Shown: positions 27,131-38,186, counted from the first letter of the stretch. The stretch: 64,000 bases of DNA from Nevskiaceae bacterium (GCA_004298465.1 SCRT01000020.1:1-64000), one strand, 5' to 3'. Program-made: numbers and translations. Notes: generated by a model from the letters alone, not told the origin.

Positions 27131-28033
27131 ATGCTGGACGGTATTTCACTGGACCAACTCCGAGCCTTCATCGCAGCCGTCGATGAAGGCAGTTTCTCGG
27201 CTGCAGGGCGCAAGCTCTACCGCGTGCAGTCCGCGGTGAGTGGCTGGATCGGCGGTCTGGAGGGGCAATTGGGTGTCGTGCTTTTCGACCGCACGACGCG
27301 GTTCCCAAAACTGACCCCCGAGGGCGTACAGCTGCTTGCCGACGCCCGCGGCGTCGTGGCCGGGGTTGACGCGATGAAGGCACGCGCCAAGCTCATGGCC
27401 GGCGGACTTGAAGCCGAGCTGTCGGTGGTCATCGATGTGTTCTTCCCGACCGTCACCATCTCTGCGGCAGCGAAGGCGTTTGCGGAGCGGTTCCCGCTGA
27501 CCCCGTTACGGCTTTTCGTGGAAGGATTGGGCGCGGCGTACCAGCCGTTGTTGGACGAACGTTGCAGCCTGGGCATCCTCGCGTCGCTGCCCATCGAATT
27601 TCCATCGCTGGTTGGAGAACGTCTGGGCGACGTTCCCTTGGTGATGGTGGCGGCACCGAGCCACCCCCTGGCCAAACTTCACGGCCGCATCCCGGAACGC
27701 GAGCTGGTGAAGCATGTGCAGCTTGTGCTTACCGACCGTTCCGACCTGCTGGTTGGCAGGGACTATGGCGTCTTCTCTACCTCGACCTGGCGGCTGGCGG
27801 ACCTTTCGACCAAGTACGCTTTTCTCAAGGACGGCGTCGGCTGGGGCAGCATGCCTTGCCACATGGTTGAGTCCGACATTGCCGAGGGGAAATTGGTACG
27901 CCTTGACTTCCGCTCGGATTTTGCCTTGACCATGAGCACCTTTTACCGGGCTTCCGCACCACCCGGGCCTGCCGGTAGGTGGCTTGTCGACTATTTGAAG
28001 GCTTTGTTCGGCGCAGCCCCCAGTCGACGGTGA
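27131..28033 (+). CDS. LysR-family transcriptional regulator
   Basis: This 300-residue regulator has an N-terminal winged HTH (LDQLRAFIAAVDEGSFSAAGRKL, residues 7-29; LEGQLGVVLFDRTTR) and a periplasmic-binding-like effector domain. ATG 27131 is preferred because it places the HTH at the family-standard position; the upstream in-frame extension has no HTH function. Divergence from the nitroreductase/F420-like/SDR group makes that group its likely target. The 105-base gap is AT-rich, as expected for the shared promoter. Confidence 0.9.
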   Translation: MLDGISLDQLRAFIAAVDEGSFSAAGRKLYRVQSAVSGWIGGLEGQLGVVLFDRTTRFPKLTPEGVQLLADARGVVAGVDAMKARAKLMAGGLEAELSVVIDVFFPTVTISAAAKAFAERFPLTPLRLFVEGLGAAYQPLLDERCSLGILASLPIEFPSLVGERLGDVPLVMVAAPSHPLAKLHGRIPERELVKHVQLVLTDRSDLLVGRDYGVFSTSTWRLADLSTKYAFLKDGVGWGSMPCHMVESDIAEGKLVRLDFRSDFALTMSTFYRASAPPGPAGRWLVDYLKALFGAAPSRR

Positions 28034-28204
28034 CGTCTATTGATGTTCAGTCGTTGCGCCGGATCGTTCGCGAATCGAAATGGCCGCTTCTCCAGGGGCG
28101 ATGCTCGGGCCAGCCGCCCATCCTGCGGGTCGCGCCGGTCGTCTGGCTGCCGTTGACTGGATTCACCGGAGGGCCAGCCTTCACCGGAATGGAGCCGGCC
28201 GGAT

Positions 28205-29086
28205 TCAAAGTTGTCGATCCGGGAAGCTTTCGACCAGAAACTCCATGAATGCCGACACTTTGGGGCTGACCAGGCGATGTGAACTGTGCAAGGCCCACAG
28301 CTCCACCGTGCGTCCGGGCTGGCGGCCCCACAGCACCAGCCGGCCTTCGTTGATGTCCCTGTGGGTAAGCGAGCGCGGCAGCAATGCGGCGCCAGCGCCG
28401 GCACGCACGGCAGCGCGGACCATGTTCAGCGATGCCAGGAGCAGACGGTAGTCCGGGACGAAGTGGTGTGTTTGTCCGTCACGCTCGATGTGCCATGCCG
28501 GTGTGTCAGTCTGGTGTGGCATGGCGACGGCCGGCACGGACATCGGGTTTTCCGGATCAGTCGCTTCCGGCATCGGCAGTGATGGAGGTGCCACGATGTG
28601 CAGGGCGTCATGCGCGAAGCAGCGTCCGACCAGTTCGCTTTGCGGGTGGGGGTTGACCCTGATGACCACGTCGTAGCCTTCGTCCACCGGATCGACCATG
28701 CGGTCGTTGGCGTTCAGTGCCACGCGTACCTCGGGGTAGCGCGCGGCAAACTCGGCGGTCAGGCGGCCGCCGAAGGTGCCGGCGAACAGCACCGGGGCGC
28801 TGACCCTCAGTTGTCCGCGTGGCTGGTCGTTGCCGGAGGCCAGGTTGCGGCCCACTTCCTCGATGTCGCGCACCAGGGCGTGGGTGCGTTCGTACAGGGA
28901 TTGGCCTTCGGCCGTCAGGCGCAGGGCGCGACCGCCGCGTTCGACCAGGCGCACGCCCAGCGATTCTTCCAGGCGGCGGATGCGCCGGGACAGCGTGGCT
29001 TTCGGGCGACCGCTCTCGCGGCTGGCCTTGCCGAGGCTGCCGGCGGCGGCCACCCGGTGGAAGTCGGTCAGAGCGGAAAGGTCCAT
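28205..29086 (-). CDS. LysR-family transcriptional regulator of the adjacent alkene reductase
   Basis: This 293-residue regulator has the HTH LTDFHRVAAAGSLGKASRESGRPKATLSRRI, LEESLGVRLVERGGR, and a CrgA/DsdC-like substrate-binding domain with LRVSAPVLFAGTFGG. It is divergent from the OYE gene at 29231, with direct repeats in the shared intergenic region. This is the common arrangement in which the LysR protein controls the flavoenzyme gene. Confidence 0.9.
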   Translation of the reverse strand: MDLSALTDFHRVAAAGSLGKASRESGRPKATLSRRIRRLEESLGVRLVERGGRALRLTAEGQSLYERTHALVRDIEEVGRNLASGNDQPRGQLRVSAPVLFAGTFGGRLTAEFAARYPEVRVALNANDRMVDPVDEGYDVVIRVNPHPQSELVGRCFAHDALHIVAPPSLPMPEATDPENPMSVPAVAMPHQTDTPAWHIERDGQTHHFVPDYRLLLASLNMVRAAVRAGAGAALLPRSLTHRDINEGRLVLWGRQPGRTVELWALHSSHRLVSPKVSAFMEFLVESFPDRQL

Positions 29087-29101
29087 GTTTATGTACCGAT
29101 T

Positions 29102-29152
29102 ATGAAACGATGTGTATCAATCATATGGCTTACGAACAGACAATGAAACGAT
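29102..29152. promoter_or_regulatory. Direct repeats in the LysR/OYE intergenic region
   Basis: ATGAAACGAT occurs at 29102-29111 and again at 29143-29152, 41 bases apart (four helical turns). The first copy adjoins CGATGTGTATC, an interrupted GAT/ATC palindrome. The arrangement suits the paired recognition and activation sites of a LysR tetramer. Confidence 0.5.
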
Positions 29153-29230
29153 CAGGATGTCGTTGTCGTCGCGACGGAGTCATGAATGGATCGTCACGCC
29201 GCGTGATTCCACCCATCCTGGAGAACCGTC

Positions 29231-30346
29231 ATGAATGCCGTTCCCGAAAAAACCAGGTCACTCGCTCATTCCACGATCTGGGATCCCATCACGATCGGCC
29301 GCATGCACTTGCCGCATCGTCTGGCCATGGCACCCATGACCCGCAGTCGCGCCAATCCGGATGGCACGCCCGGTCCCCTCGCGGCCGAGTATTACGCCCA
29401 GCGGGCGGGCTTCGGGTTGCTGATCAGCGAGGGCACGCAGCCGTCCGCCGACGGGCAGGGTTATCTCGCTACACCGGGCATTCATGCCGATGCGCATGTG
29501 ACCGGCTGGTCGCGAGTGGCGTCGGCCGTGCATGAAAAGGGCGGTCATCTGTTCATCCAGTTGATGCATGCCGGGCGCATATCGCATCCCGACAACACCC
29601 CGCATCATCGCCAGCCGGTGGCGCCATCGGCGATCGCGCCGGGCGTGGAGATGTTCACGGCGAACGGCCCCCGGGACATTCCGGTGCCGCGCGCGCTGTC
29701 CACCGAGGAAGTGCGGGCAACCGTGCAGGATTTTGCCGATGCTGCCGAGCGCGCCATCGAGGCCGGTGCCGATGGCGTCGAGATCCATGGCGCCAACGGC
29801 TATTTGATCCAGCAGTTCCTGGCATCCAATGCCAACCAGCGCGATGACACCTACGGCGGCAGCATCGACAAGCGCGTGCGTTTTGCGCTGGAAGTGGTCG
29901 CCGCCGTGGCCGAGCGGATCGGTCCCGAGCGCACCGGCATTCGCCTGTCGCCGGGCAGCCAGCTTGGAGGCATCGACGAGGGCTCGGAAGGGCCGGATCT
30001 GTACCGGCGTCTGGTGGCCGGGCTGGCCGAATTCGACCTCGCGTACCTGCATGTGATGCACTTTGGCAATGACGATTTGCTGCGCGATATCCGTCACCTG
30101 TGGCCCAATACGCTGTTGGTGAATCGCGCCAATCGAACGTTGGAAGCCCTGGGCGTCGACATCGAGGCCGGTCTGGCCGACGTGGCACCGGTGGCGCGCT
30201 GGGCGCTGGCCAATCCCGACTTCATCGAACGGATTCGCCGCGATGCACCGCTGAACGAGCTGGATCCGACCACGCTGTACGGCGGCGATGCTGCCGGATA
30301 CACGGATTACCCGGTACTCGACGAAGCGGTCCGCCAAAGCGCCTGA
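29231..30346 (+). CDS. Alkene reductase (old yellow enzyme family)
   Basis: This 371-residue FMN TIM-barrel NADPH oxidoreductase is of the NemA/OYE type. It has MAPMTRSRANPDG (residues about 35-47), LFIQLMHAGRISHPDN, the catalytic pair in VEIHGANGYLIQQFL (His-x2-Asn), DTYGGSIDKRVRFALEV and a C-terminal TLYGGDAAGYTDYP. It reduces activated C=C bonds such as enones, nitroesters or NEM-like compounds. RBS GGAGAACCGTC precedes the ATG. It is probably induced through the divergent LysR protein. Confidence 0.93.
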   Translation: MNAVPEKTRSLAHSTIWDPITIGRMHLPHRLAMAPMTRSRANPDGTPGPLAAEYYAQRAGFGLLISEGTQPSADGQGYLATPGIHADAHVTGWSRVASAVHEKGGHLFIQLMHAGRISHPDNTPHHRQPVAPSAIAPGVEMFTANGPRDIPVPRALSTEEVRATVQDFADAAERAIEAGADGVEIHGANGYLIQQFLASNANQRDDTYGGSIDKRVRFALEVVAAVAERIGPERTGIRLSPGSQLGGIDEGSEGPDLYRRLVAGLAEFDLAYLHVMHFGNDDLLRDIRHLWPNTLLVNRANRTLEALGVDIEAGLADVAPVARWALANPDFIERIRRDAPLNELDPTTLYGGDAAGYTDYPVLDEAVRQSA

Positions 30347-30369
30347 GTCGTGAAGACGGTAGCGATAGC

Positions 30370-30442
30370 GGGGTCAGCATCCCTTTGAAGGGAGCCAAGT
30401 CTCGTTCTGTCAATTCAAACGAACGGAAGTGGACCTGACCCC
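30370..30442. repeat. Inverted repeat at the left edge of the restriction island
   Basis: GGGGTCAG at 30370-30377 and CTGACCCC at 30435-30442 form a perfect 8-bp inverted repeat. They flank a small CCCTT/AAGGG hairpin, and CTCTTTTGATC follows. It may end the OYE transcript or be a REP-like element. It lies between the redox cluster and the hsd genes. Confidence 0.4.
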
Positions 30443-30634
30443 TCTTTTGATCGTATCGAAGGTGGTTTGGTCGTGTACGGCATGATCGGAACAGGCCGGG
30501 TCACCATATCGACCCAGCTGTGTTTGCCTTGCATGCATGCGTCGATGCCGGGGCTGAGCGCGCTGAAATCACACAAGCATGCCGCGCAGTACACTGGCGT
30601 GAAGCCTGGGGGCAAGAGCAACACAGGGGCCGGC

Positions 30635-32225
<1,591 letters not shown>

Positions 32226-32236
<11 letters not shown>

Positions 32237-33554
32237 GATCACATGGTCTCGTCTCCACGATCATATCGATCTCTTGACGGGGTTTGCTTTCAAGAGCGCG
32301 GGATTCATCGAGACCGGACTCGGAACACCACTTCTACGTGGCGACAATGTTGCGCAGGGTTCGCTTCGGTGGGACAGCTTAAGAAAGTGGCCATCACACG
32401 AACTGAAGGGGCTGGAAAGATATCAGCTGAAAACTGGCGACGTCGTCCTTGCCATGGATCGACCGTGGATTGCCGCTGGTCTCAAATACGCGAGGCTTCG
32501 TGACTCAGACGTACCGAGCCTGCTTGTCCAGCGAGTAGCCAGATTGCGAGGCAAGAACGGCTTGCTGCAGTCGTATCTTTCGCTGCTGATCGGATCACCC
32601 GCCTTCACCGAGTATGTGCTTAGTGTCCAGACCGGAACGACCATTCCCCACATTAGCGGAAGTCAGATTGGAGGCTTCGAGTTTGAGCTGCCATCAGTCA
32701 CGGAACAAGCACGCGCGGCGTTGCTGATTGGCGCAATCGAGGACCGCATCGACCTCCTCCGCCAAACCAACACCACCCTCGAAGCCATCGCCCAAGCCCT
32801 GTTCAAGTCCTGGTTCGTGGACTTCGACCCCGTCCACGCCAAAGCCGAAGGCCGGGACCCTGAAGCCATGGACGCCGCCACCGCCGCCCTGTTCCCCAGG
32901 GAATTCGAAGAATCCGAACTCGGCCCCATCCCGCAAGGCTGGTCGGTGAAGTCGTTCGGCGATTCCGTCATGATTCTCGGAGGCGGCACGCCTAAAACTT
33001 CGACACCGGAATACTGGGATGGTGACATTCCTTGGTTCTCCGTTGTGGACGCACCAGCAGCCGGCCAAGTGTTCACTCTCGGCACCACAAAAAAGATTAC
33101 TCAACTCGGTCTGGACAACTGCTCGGCCAAGTTGCTCCCGCCAATGACGACCATCATTTCAGCACGCGGCACCGTGGGCAAAGTCGCCATGACCGGAAGC
33201 GAAATGGCAATGAACCAGTCCTGCTACGGACTGCGGCCCAAAATGGTCGACGGCGAGCCATTCACTTACTTCTCTACTCTGCGTTTCGTCGATGGCCTTC
33301 GACAGGTCGCACATGGTGCCGTGTTCGACACGATCACGCGGAGCAGTTTCGACGAACTATCAGCATGCCGGCCGCCAGACAACATCATTCCGTGCTTTGG
33401 CGCCATGACCACGCCGCTACTGGATCGCATCAGAATGAATGGCCATCAAGCTATATCGCTCGCCGCCATCCGCGACATCCTTCTCCCCCGACTGATCTCC
33501 GGCAAGTTGCGCCTACCCGAAGCCATAGAAGCCGCCGAGGCAACTCTCGCGTGA
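32226..33554 (+). CDS. hsdS: Type I restriction-modification specificity subunit
   Basis: This 442-residue DNA-recognition subunit has two target recognition domains (about residues 5-170 and 235-390). A conserved helical spacer separates them (LLRQTNTTLEAIAQALFKSWFVDFDP), and a similar helix ends the protein (AISLAAIRDILLPRLISGKL). The two variable domains have visibly lower GC than the spacer, which is typical of exchanged recognition domains. It overlaps hsdM. Confidence 0.92.
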
Positions 33555-33739
33555 TCATGTTGACTCCGCACCATCAGAAGTGCTGTCCGCGGCCAAAAGC
33601 AGCCAGTCGGCAAGGGCCCACGAAATGCGGCGCCCGCAGGCCGCAAGATGCGATACAAGTCCATTCTGGGGCGTCAAAGGGCAATGAAAGATTGGCCACG
33701 GGTTGTAAGCTTAGTAAAGCGTGGCTTAGGGAGGAGTAA

Positions 33740-36700
33740 ATGCCAACTGTTTTTACTGGATCCGTCTGGAGGAAGTGGGACCTTCACATCCACACACCCG
33801 AGTCGTTCTACCACCAGTACCCTGGAAACCCCGCGGAGGCTTGGGAAGCATTCCTGGTCGACCTTGAAGCGCTCCCGCGAGAGTTCAAAGTCATTGGCAT
33901 CAACGACTATGTTCTCGTTGACGGCTACGAGAAGGTACTCAAGGCAAAGCGCGAGCAGGGGCGGTTAACGAACATCGACCTCATCTTGCCGGTCATTGAG
34001 TTGCGACTGGACAAGTTCGGCGGCACGGTGCAAGCAGGCAAGACCGGGTCCAGTTGGAGCCGAATCAATCTGCACGTCATTTTCGATCAGGTCGAAGCCC
34101 AGTTCATCCGCGAACAGTTCATTTCCGCGATCTCACCGCACTATCGCCTTCTTCCCGGATCGGCAGGGGAAGGGAATTGGCAGCAGGTGATCACGCGCCA
34201 AAGCATCGAGGCGCTCGGCCAGGCCATCCTCGCGACCGTTCCCCAAGACAAGCGAGGCGAGTTTGGTAGCGCATTGATGGAAGGCTTCAACAACCTCAAC
34301 GTTAGTGCTGAAGGCGTCCTGAAGGCATTAGAGAACGACGCGCTCATCGGCAAGTGTGTCGTGGCCGTTGGCAAGACCGAGTGGGAGAATCTCAAGTGGA
34401 ACGACCACACGATTGCCGAAAAGAAGACGCTGATCAACAGCGCACGCTTGGTCTTCACAGCAGCGGCGACGCCCGAGCAGTACGACAAGGGGCGCGCAAA
34501 GCTGCGCGAATGCGGCGTGAACGACCGCCTTCTCGATTGCTCCGACGCCCATCGGTTAAGCAATTCAGAGGACAAGGACAGGATCGGCAACTGTTTCACA
34601 TGGATCAAAGCCGATTGCACCTTCAGCGGATTGCTGCAGGCTATGGAGGAGTTCGATGATCGTGTCTTCGTTGGCGACAACCCGCCCAAGCGGGCCCTTG
34701 TTGAGAGAAACAAGACCAAGTTCATCAGATCAGTTTCCGTCACTAAGAAACAAGGCTCCACCCTTGCCGCAACGTGGTTCGACCTGCAGTTACCTCTGAA
34801 CAGCGACCTTGTCGCAGTCATCGGCAACAAGGGCAGCGGTAAGAGTGCTCTGTCCGATATCATGGCGCTGGTCGGTTGTGCACGGAATTTTGCGAAGTTC
34901 TCGTTCCTCACGCCAAACCGATTTCGCAGCGCAAAGGGGCGGCTCGCGTCGCAGTTCACCGCAACGCTAGCTTGGCAGGACGGCAGCACATCCTCAATGG
35001 ATCTAGACAAGGATCCTGCTACCAGTAGCGTCGAGCGGGTAAAGTACCTGCCGCAAAGCTATCTTGAGGATCTCTGCAACGAGCTCGGTGAACGAGGATC
35101 AGAAACCTTTGATGCCGAGCTGCGGAAGATCATTTACTCGCACGTCCCTAATGAAGACAGGCTCGGGCTGCCGTCCATGGATGAGCTGCTAGCGTTCAAG
35201 GTCGCGGAGATCGACAAGTCACGTCAGGCATTGAAGCAGAACGTGTCCAAGATCAATGTGGAGATTCTTGACGCCGAGCGTCGGACCGCACACGAGTTCA
35301 AGACGTCGCTAGAGGAGCAACTAGCAGCGAAAAAGGCGGAACTCGCCGCGCTGGATGCATCCAAGCCCCTGGCGGTTGAGGACCCGAACGCCTCTCCTGA
35401 GGCTCTTGAAGAGTCAAAGGCCGCCGCGGGCCAGATCGAGGCGCTAGAGCGCAACCTCGAAGACATTGGAAAGGAAGCTGCCGCCCAGCGAGATGCCAAG
35501 GCCGTTTCTACACGCAGGCAAGCCGTGGCCCGCAAGATTCAGCAGGCTCTGGCTAACTTCGGCAAGCAGTACGAAACTTTCGCCGCGGAGCTAAAGACCT
35601 TGATTGGAGAGCTCGGCACTGCGCTCCCGATCGAATCCCTATTGCGCGTTGAAATCGACGCGGGTGCCGCAGATACGATCGTGAAGGAGGCACAGGGGCA
35701 CATCGTCGAGATCGATGCATGGCTGCAAAGCGAAGCGGCCGAAAGCTTTCTCCGGCGCAAGGCAGACGCCACGGCCGCCATCGCAAACGCCAAAAGCAAG
35801 CTGGGCGAGCGGCAGCGTCAGTTTGTTCGCTATAAAGAGAACTTAGCGGCATGGGAGCGTCGAAAGGCCGAGGTCAATGGCGCCAAGGACAAGCCTGGGA
35901 CGATCGTCTGGCTGGCGACTGAGATCACGTCTCTGTCGGAACTGCCTGCAAAGTTAGCGAGGCTCAAAGCCAAGCGTACTCAGCTGGCGGGTGAGATCCA
36001 CGGCCAGATTCACGCGATGGTCGATGAATACAAGCGGCTCTACGGTCCAGTGCAGACCTTCGTGGCCTCTGCTCAGCAGATGGAGATGCAGATCCCGCTG
36101 GAATTCCACGTCCGCATTGAGGAGGCCGGATTCGAGGAACAGTTTCTTAATCGGCTCAACCGTCAAGTGAGAGGATCCTTCTCGGGGGTCGAGGAGAGCG
36201 TTCAGCGGCTGCGCGGCATGGTCAGCGACATCAATTTCGACTCATCAGCGGAGGCGGTTGGGTTCGCGACCCACATCGATGAGATGCTTCATGTTGACCA
36301 GCGCGACGGGCAGGCTGAACGCGAGACGCGGTTAGTTGATCAACTGCGAAAGGGTGTCGAGCCGTTGGAGATGCTGGACTACTTGTTCGGGTTGGATTAT
36401 CTGAAGCCACGCTACTCGTTGACGTATGCGGGCCAAGAGATCGGCCAGCTTTCGCCTGGCGAGCGCGGATTGCTCCTCCTCGTCTTCTATCTTCTCGTGG
36501 ACAAGGACGATATCCCGATCATCATTGATCAGCCGGAAGAGAATCTCGACAACCAGACCATTTACAAGGTGCTTGTGAAGTGCATCAAGCGGGCAAAGGA
36601 GCGGCGTCAAGTGATCATGGTTACGCATAACCCGAACCTCGCAGTGGTGTGCGACGCAGAACAGATCGTCTATGCGTCATGCGATAAGGCGCTCAGTAGG

Positions 36701-36817
36701 TTCGAGTACGAGGCAGGAGCGATCGAGCGCCGTGAAATCAAGGACCGCGTGGTTCAGATCCTCGAAGGCACCGAACCGGCATTCAAAAACAGGCAGTCGA
36801 AATACCGCCTGGAGTAA
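33740..36817 (+). CDS. TrlF-type PHP-domain plus SMC-like ATPase
   Basis: A 1025-residue protein. The N-terminal PHP phosphoesterase domain opens with WDLHIHTPES (metal-binding H-x-H, residues about 11-20) and later has LLDCSDAHRLSN. An ABC/SMC-type ATPase follows, with Walker A IGNKGSGKSAL (about residue 362), a long coiled coil (about 480-800), signature LSPGERGLLLLVFY, Walker B IPIIIDQPEENLDN (about 923) and H-loop VTHNPNLA. This matches TrlF-family proteins carried in type I restriction loci and suggests an ATP-gated nuclease or phosphatase effector. GGGAGGAGTAA precedes the ATG. GC is lower than in surrounding core genes. Confidence 0.85.
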   Translation: MPTVFTGSVWRKWDLHIHTPESFYHQYPGNPAEAWEAFLVDLEALPREFKVIGINDYVLVDGYEKVLKAKREQGRLTNIDLILPVIELRLDKFGGTVQAGKTGSSWSRINLHVIFDQVEAQFIREQFISAISPHYRLLPGSAGEGNWQQVITRQSIEALGQAILATVPQDKRGEFGSALMEGFNNLNVSAEGVLKALENDALIGKCVVAVGKTEWENLKWNDHTIAEKKTLINSARLVFTAAATPEQYDKGRAKLRECGVNDRLLDCSDAHRLSNSEDKDRIGNCFTWIKADCTFSGLLQAMEEFDDRVFVGDNPPKRALVERNKTKFIRSVSVTKKQGSTLAATWFDLQLPLNSDLVAVIGNKGSGKSALSDIMALVGCARNFAKFSFLTPNRFRSAKGRLASQFTATLAWQDGSTSSMDLDKDPATSSVERVKYLPQSYLEDLCNELGERGSETFDAELRKIIYSHVPNEDRLGLPSMDELLAFKVAEIDKSRQALKQNVSKINVEILDAERRTAHEFKTSLEEQLAAKKAELAALDASKPLAVEDPNASPEALEESKAAAGQIEALERNLEDIGKEAAAQRDAKAVSTRRQAVARKIQQALANFGKQYETFAAELKTLIGELGTALPIESLLRVEIDAGAADTIVKEAQGHIVEIDAWLQSEAAESFLRRKADATAAIANAKSKLGERQRQFVRYKENLAAWERRKAEVNGAKDKPGTIVWLATEITSLSELPAKLARLKAKRTQLAGEIHGQIHAMVDEYKRLYGPVQTFVASAQQMEMQIPLEFHVRIEEAGFEEQFLNRLNRQVRGSFSGVEESVQRLRGMVSDINFDSSAEAVGFATHIDEMLHVDQRDGQAERETRLVDQLRKGVEPLEMLDYLFGLDYLKPRYSLTYAGQEIGQLSPGERGLLLLVFYLLVDKDDIPIIIDQPEENLDNQTIYKVLVKCIKRAKERRQVIMVTHNPNLAVVCDAEQIVYASCDKALSRFEYEAGAIERREIKDRVVQILEGTEPAFKNRQSKYRLE

Positions 36818-36857
36818 GTGTCGGGAAATCCGGGTCAGAGTGGATCTTTTCCGTTGC

Positions 36858-37502
36858 TCAGAAGCCGGCAAACGCCTCGCCGGCAGCCGCGACGAGAGGC
36901 TTGGCCCACTCTGGCGTCTTCTTCAATTCCGACGCCGTGACGGGATAAGCCAAGCGGCGTTGCACGACTTTCAGCACCCGTGCCGGTCGTGGTGGTGAGC
37001 CACGCCGGGGATCGGCGCTGAAGCTGTTGTCGAACACTTGAAGGTCCGTGAGGTGCGGCATCAGTTTCAGGAGGTTTCGACGACTGCTGTCGTAGCGTGC
37101 CCGGATCTTGTCGGCCGGGATGTCGTGGCCGCCGGCGGCGACGCGGGCGCGGACACGCTGCAGATGAAGCTCCGACGTGGCCAGACCGCAGTACCAGACC
37201 CGGAGTGACACGCCGGCCGATTCGGCGCCCTCGATGAGGGTGCGCGTGATGGTGTCGCCGCCGAGCGTCGTCTCGAACGTGTAGTCGGTACCCTCGGCGA
37301 TGGCGTTGCGCAGGTTCTCCAGCCCTTTTGCCCATGCCAGGCTGTTGGCCTGGGCCAGATCCAGCCTGGGGTTGGCATCCAGGATGGTGCGGGTCTCGTC
37401 GTCGGGGTTGTAGCAGGCGCCGCCACCGCGCCGGATCAGTGCACCGCCGATGCTGCTCTTGCCGGCTCCGTTGGTTCCCGCAAGGACGGTGATGACCCCC
37501 AT
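36858..37502 (-). CDS. Zeta-toxin-like P-loop kinase
   Basis: This 214-residue protein has Walker A VLAGTNGAGKSSIGGAL at the N-terminus and FETTLGGDTITRTLIEG (about residues 75-91). RVRARVAAGGHDIPADKIRARYDSSRRNL is also characteristic of zeta/PezT-like and related AAA kinases, which phosphorylate UDP-GlcNAc or nucleotides to halt growth. Its ATG overlaps the upstream antitoxin stop (ATGA). It converges on the TrlF gene with a 40-base gap. Confidence 0.85.
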   Translation of the reverse strand: MGVITVLAGTNGAGKSSIGGALIRRGGGACYNPDDETRTILDANPRLDLAQANSLAWAKGLENLRNAIAEGTDYTFETTLGGDTITRTLIEGAESAGVSLRVWYCGLATSELHLQRVRARVAAGGHDIPADKIRARYDSSRRNLLKLMPHLTDLQVFDNSFSADPRRGSPPRPARVLKVVQRRLAYPVTASELKKTPEWAKPLVAAAGEAFAGF

Positions 37503-37930
37503 CAGCCGTTGTTTGCCGCTAGCACCGCCGCTTCACCCAGTTCTTCGGGTGTTGCATTGAACAAGGCGTCGACCGCTGCGGCATGTTCGGCGGTCTGCAT
37601 CCTTGCGACCATGGCGTCGAAGTGTTCGGCCATGTCGGCCAGCGGGTCGCGTTGGTTGGCGAGCAGTTGCTCGTAGTCATCCACCGACATCACCACGGCC
37701 TCGCGCTTCTTGTGGACGGTCACGAACACGGGGCTGCGCTTGGCCTGCTGGATCAGTTCACGGAAGGATGCCTTTGCCTGCGTGCTGCTGACACTTGCGA
37801 TTGACGTGCCCACGTCACGCGGCTTCCGCCCTGCCCGCTGGCTTCGGGTGCGGGCGGACGGCCGATCGGTCGACGGGATGCGCTTGCCGGAACCTCCCCT
37901 CTTCAATGGCTTGCTCGTGTTGCTGGTCAT
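37502..37930 (-). CDS. Phd/YefM-type antitoxin fused to a toxin-neutralising tail
   Basis: This 142-residue protein has a basic Arg/Ser-rich N-terminus and then a Phd/YefM DNA-binding fold (STQAKASFRELIQQAKRSPVFVTVHKKREAVVMSVDDYEQLL, read in pieces). An acidic helical C-terminus follows (TAEHAAAVDALFNATPEEL), which probably wraps the zeta-like toxin. The ATG at 37930 is chosen because an earlier in-frame ATG lies inside the promoter -10. Autoregulation through the palindrome at 37962-37996 is likely. Confidence 0.8.
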   Translation of the reverse strand: MTSNTSKPLKRGGSGKRIPSTDRPSARTRSQRAGRKPRDVGTSIASVSSTQAKASFRELIQQAKRSPVFVTVHKKREAVVMSVDDYEQLLANQRDPLADMAEHFDAMVARMQTAEHAAAVDALFNATPEELGEAAVLAANNG

Positions 37931-37958
37931 GGCGGGATATCCAGTGTGGGACGGATAA

Positions 37959-37996
37959 ATTATAGTCATATTGGACAATAAGTACTTAATGACTAT
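37959..37996 (-). promoter_or_regulatory. Promoter with overlapping operator of the zeta/Phd pair
   Basis: A consensus TATAAT -10 (37959-37964, minus strand) overlaps one arm of a perfect inverted repeat, ATAGTCAT (37962-37969) / ATGACTAT (37989-37996). The arms are centred 27 bases apart. Binding of the Phd-type antitoxin here would block polymerase. The -35 is not clear. Confidence 0.65.
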
Positions 37997-38079
37997 TTGA
38001 TACCGCTAGCCACTCTCGTTCAGCCTGTTGGCCAGTCGGGCCATCAGGTCCATGCGCTCATGCAAAATCGCGACGATCG

Positions 38080-38184
38080 ATGATGGTGCAGATTCGACTG
38101 TTGCTGATTTACGCCAAGGGCCGGAAGGACGATCTGTCGGCTGACGAGAAGCGGGTCTTGCGTGGCTTGAACGAGAGGTGGTGA
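38080..38184 (+). pseudogene. C-terminal stub of a RelE/NadT-type toxin
   Basis: In frame up to a TGA that overlaps the antitoxin start region, 34 residues remain. They include IRLLLIYAKGRKDDLSADEK and end LRGLNERW, which matches the last strand and helix of RelE/HigB-like toxins (LLxxYAKxxxxDLs). The upstream part of the toxin, including the HxR/GGxRVIYY core, is absent, so it should be inactive. Confidence 0.7.
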
Positions 38185-38186
38185 CC

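Noticed and set aside
30370..30442. The GGGGTCAG/CTGACCCC repeat as an attachment site of the island
   Set aside because: No matching copy was seen at the right edge (41880-42260), and no integrase gene is present.
38006..38079. Minus-strand helix IVAILHERMDLMARLANRL ending at 38006
   Set aside because: It looks coding-like but is too short and has no recognisable family; it could be another gene remnant.
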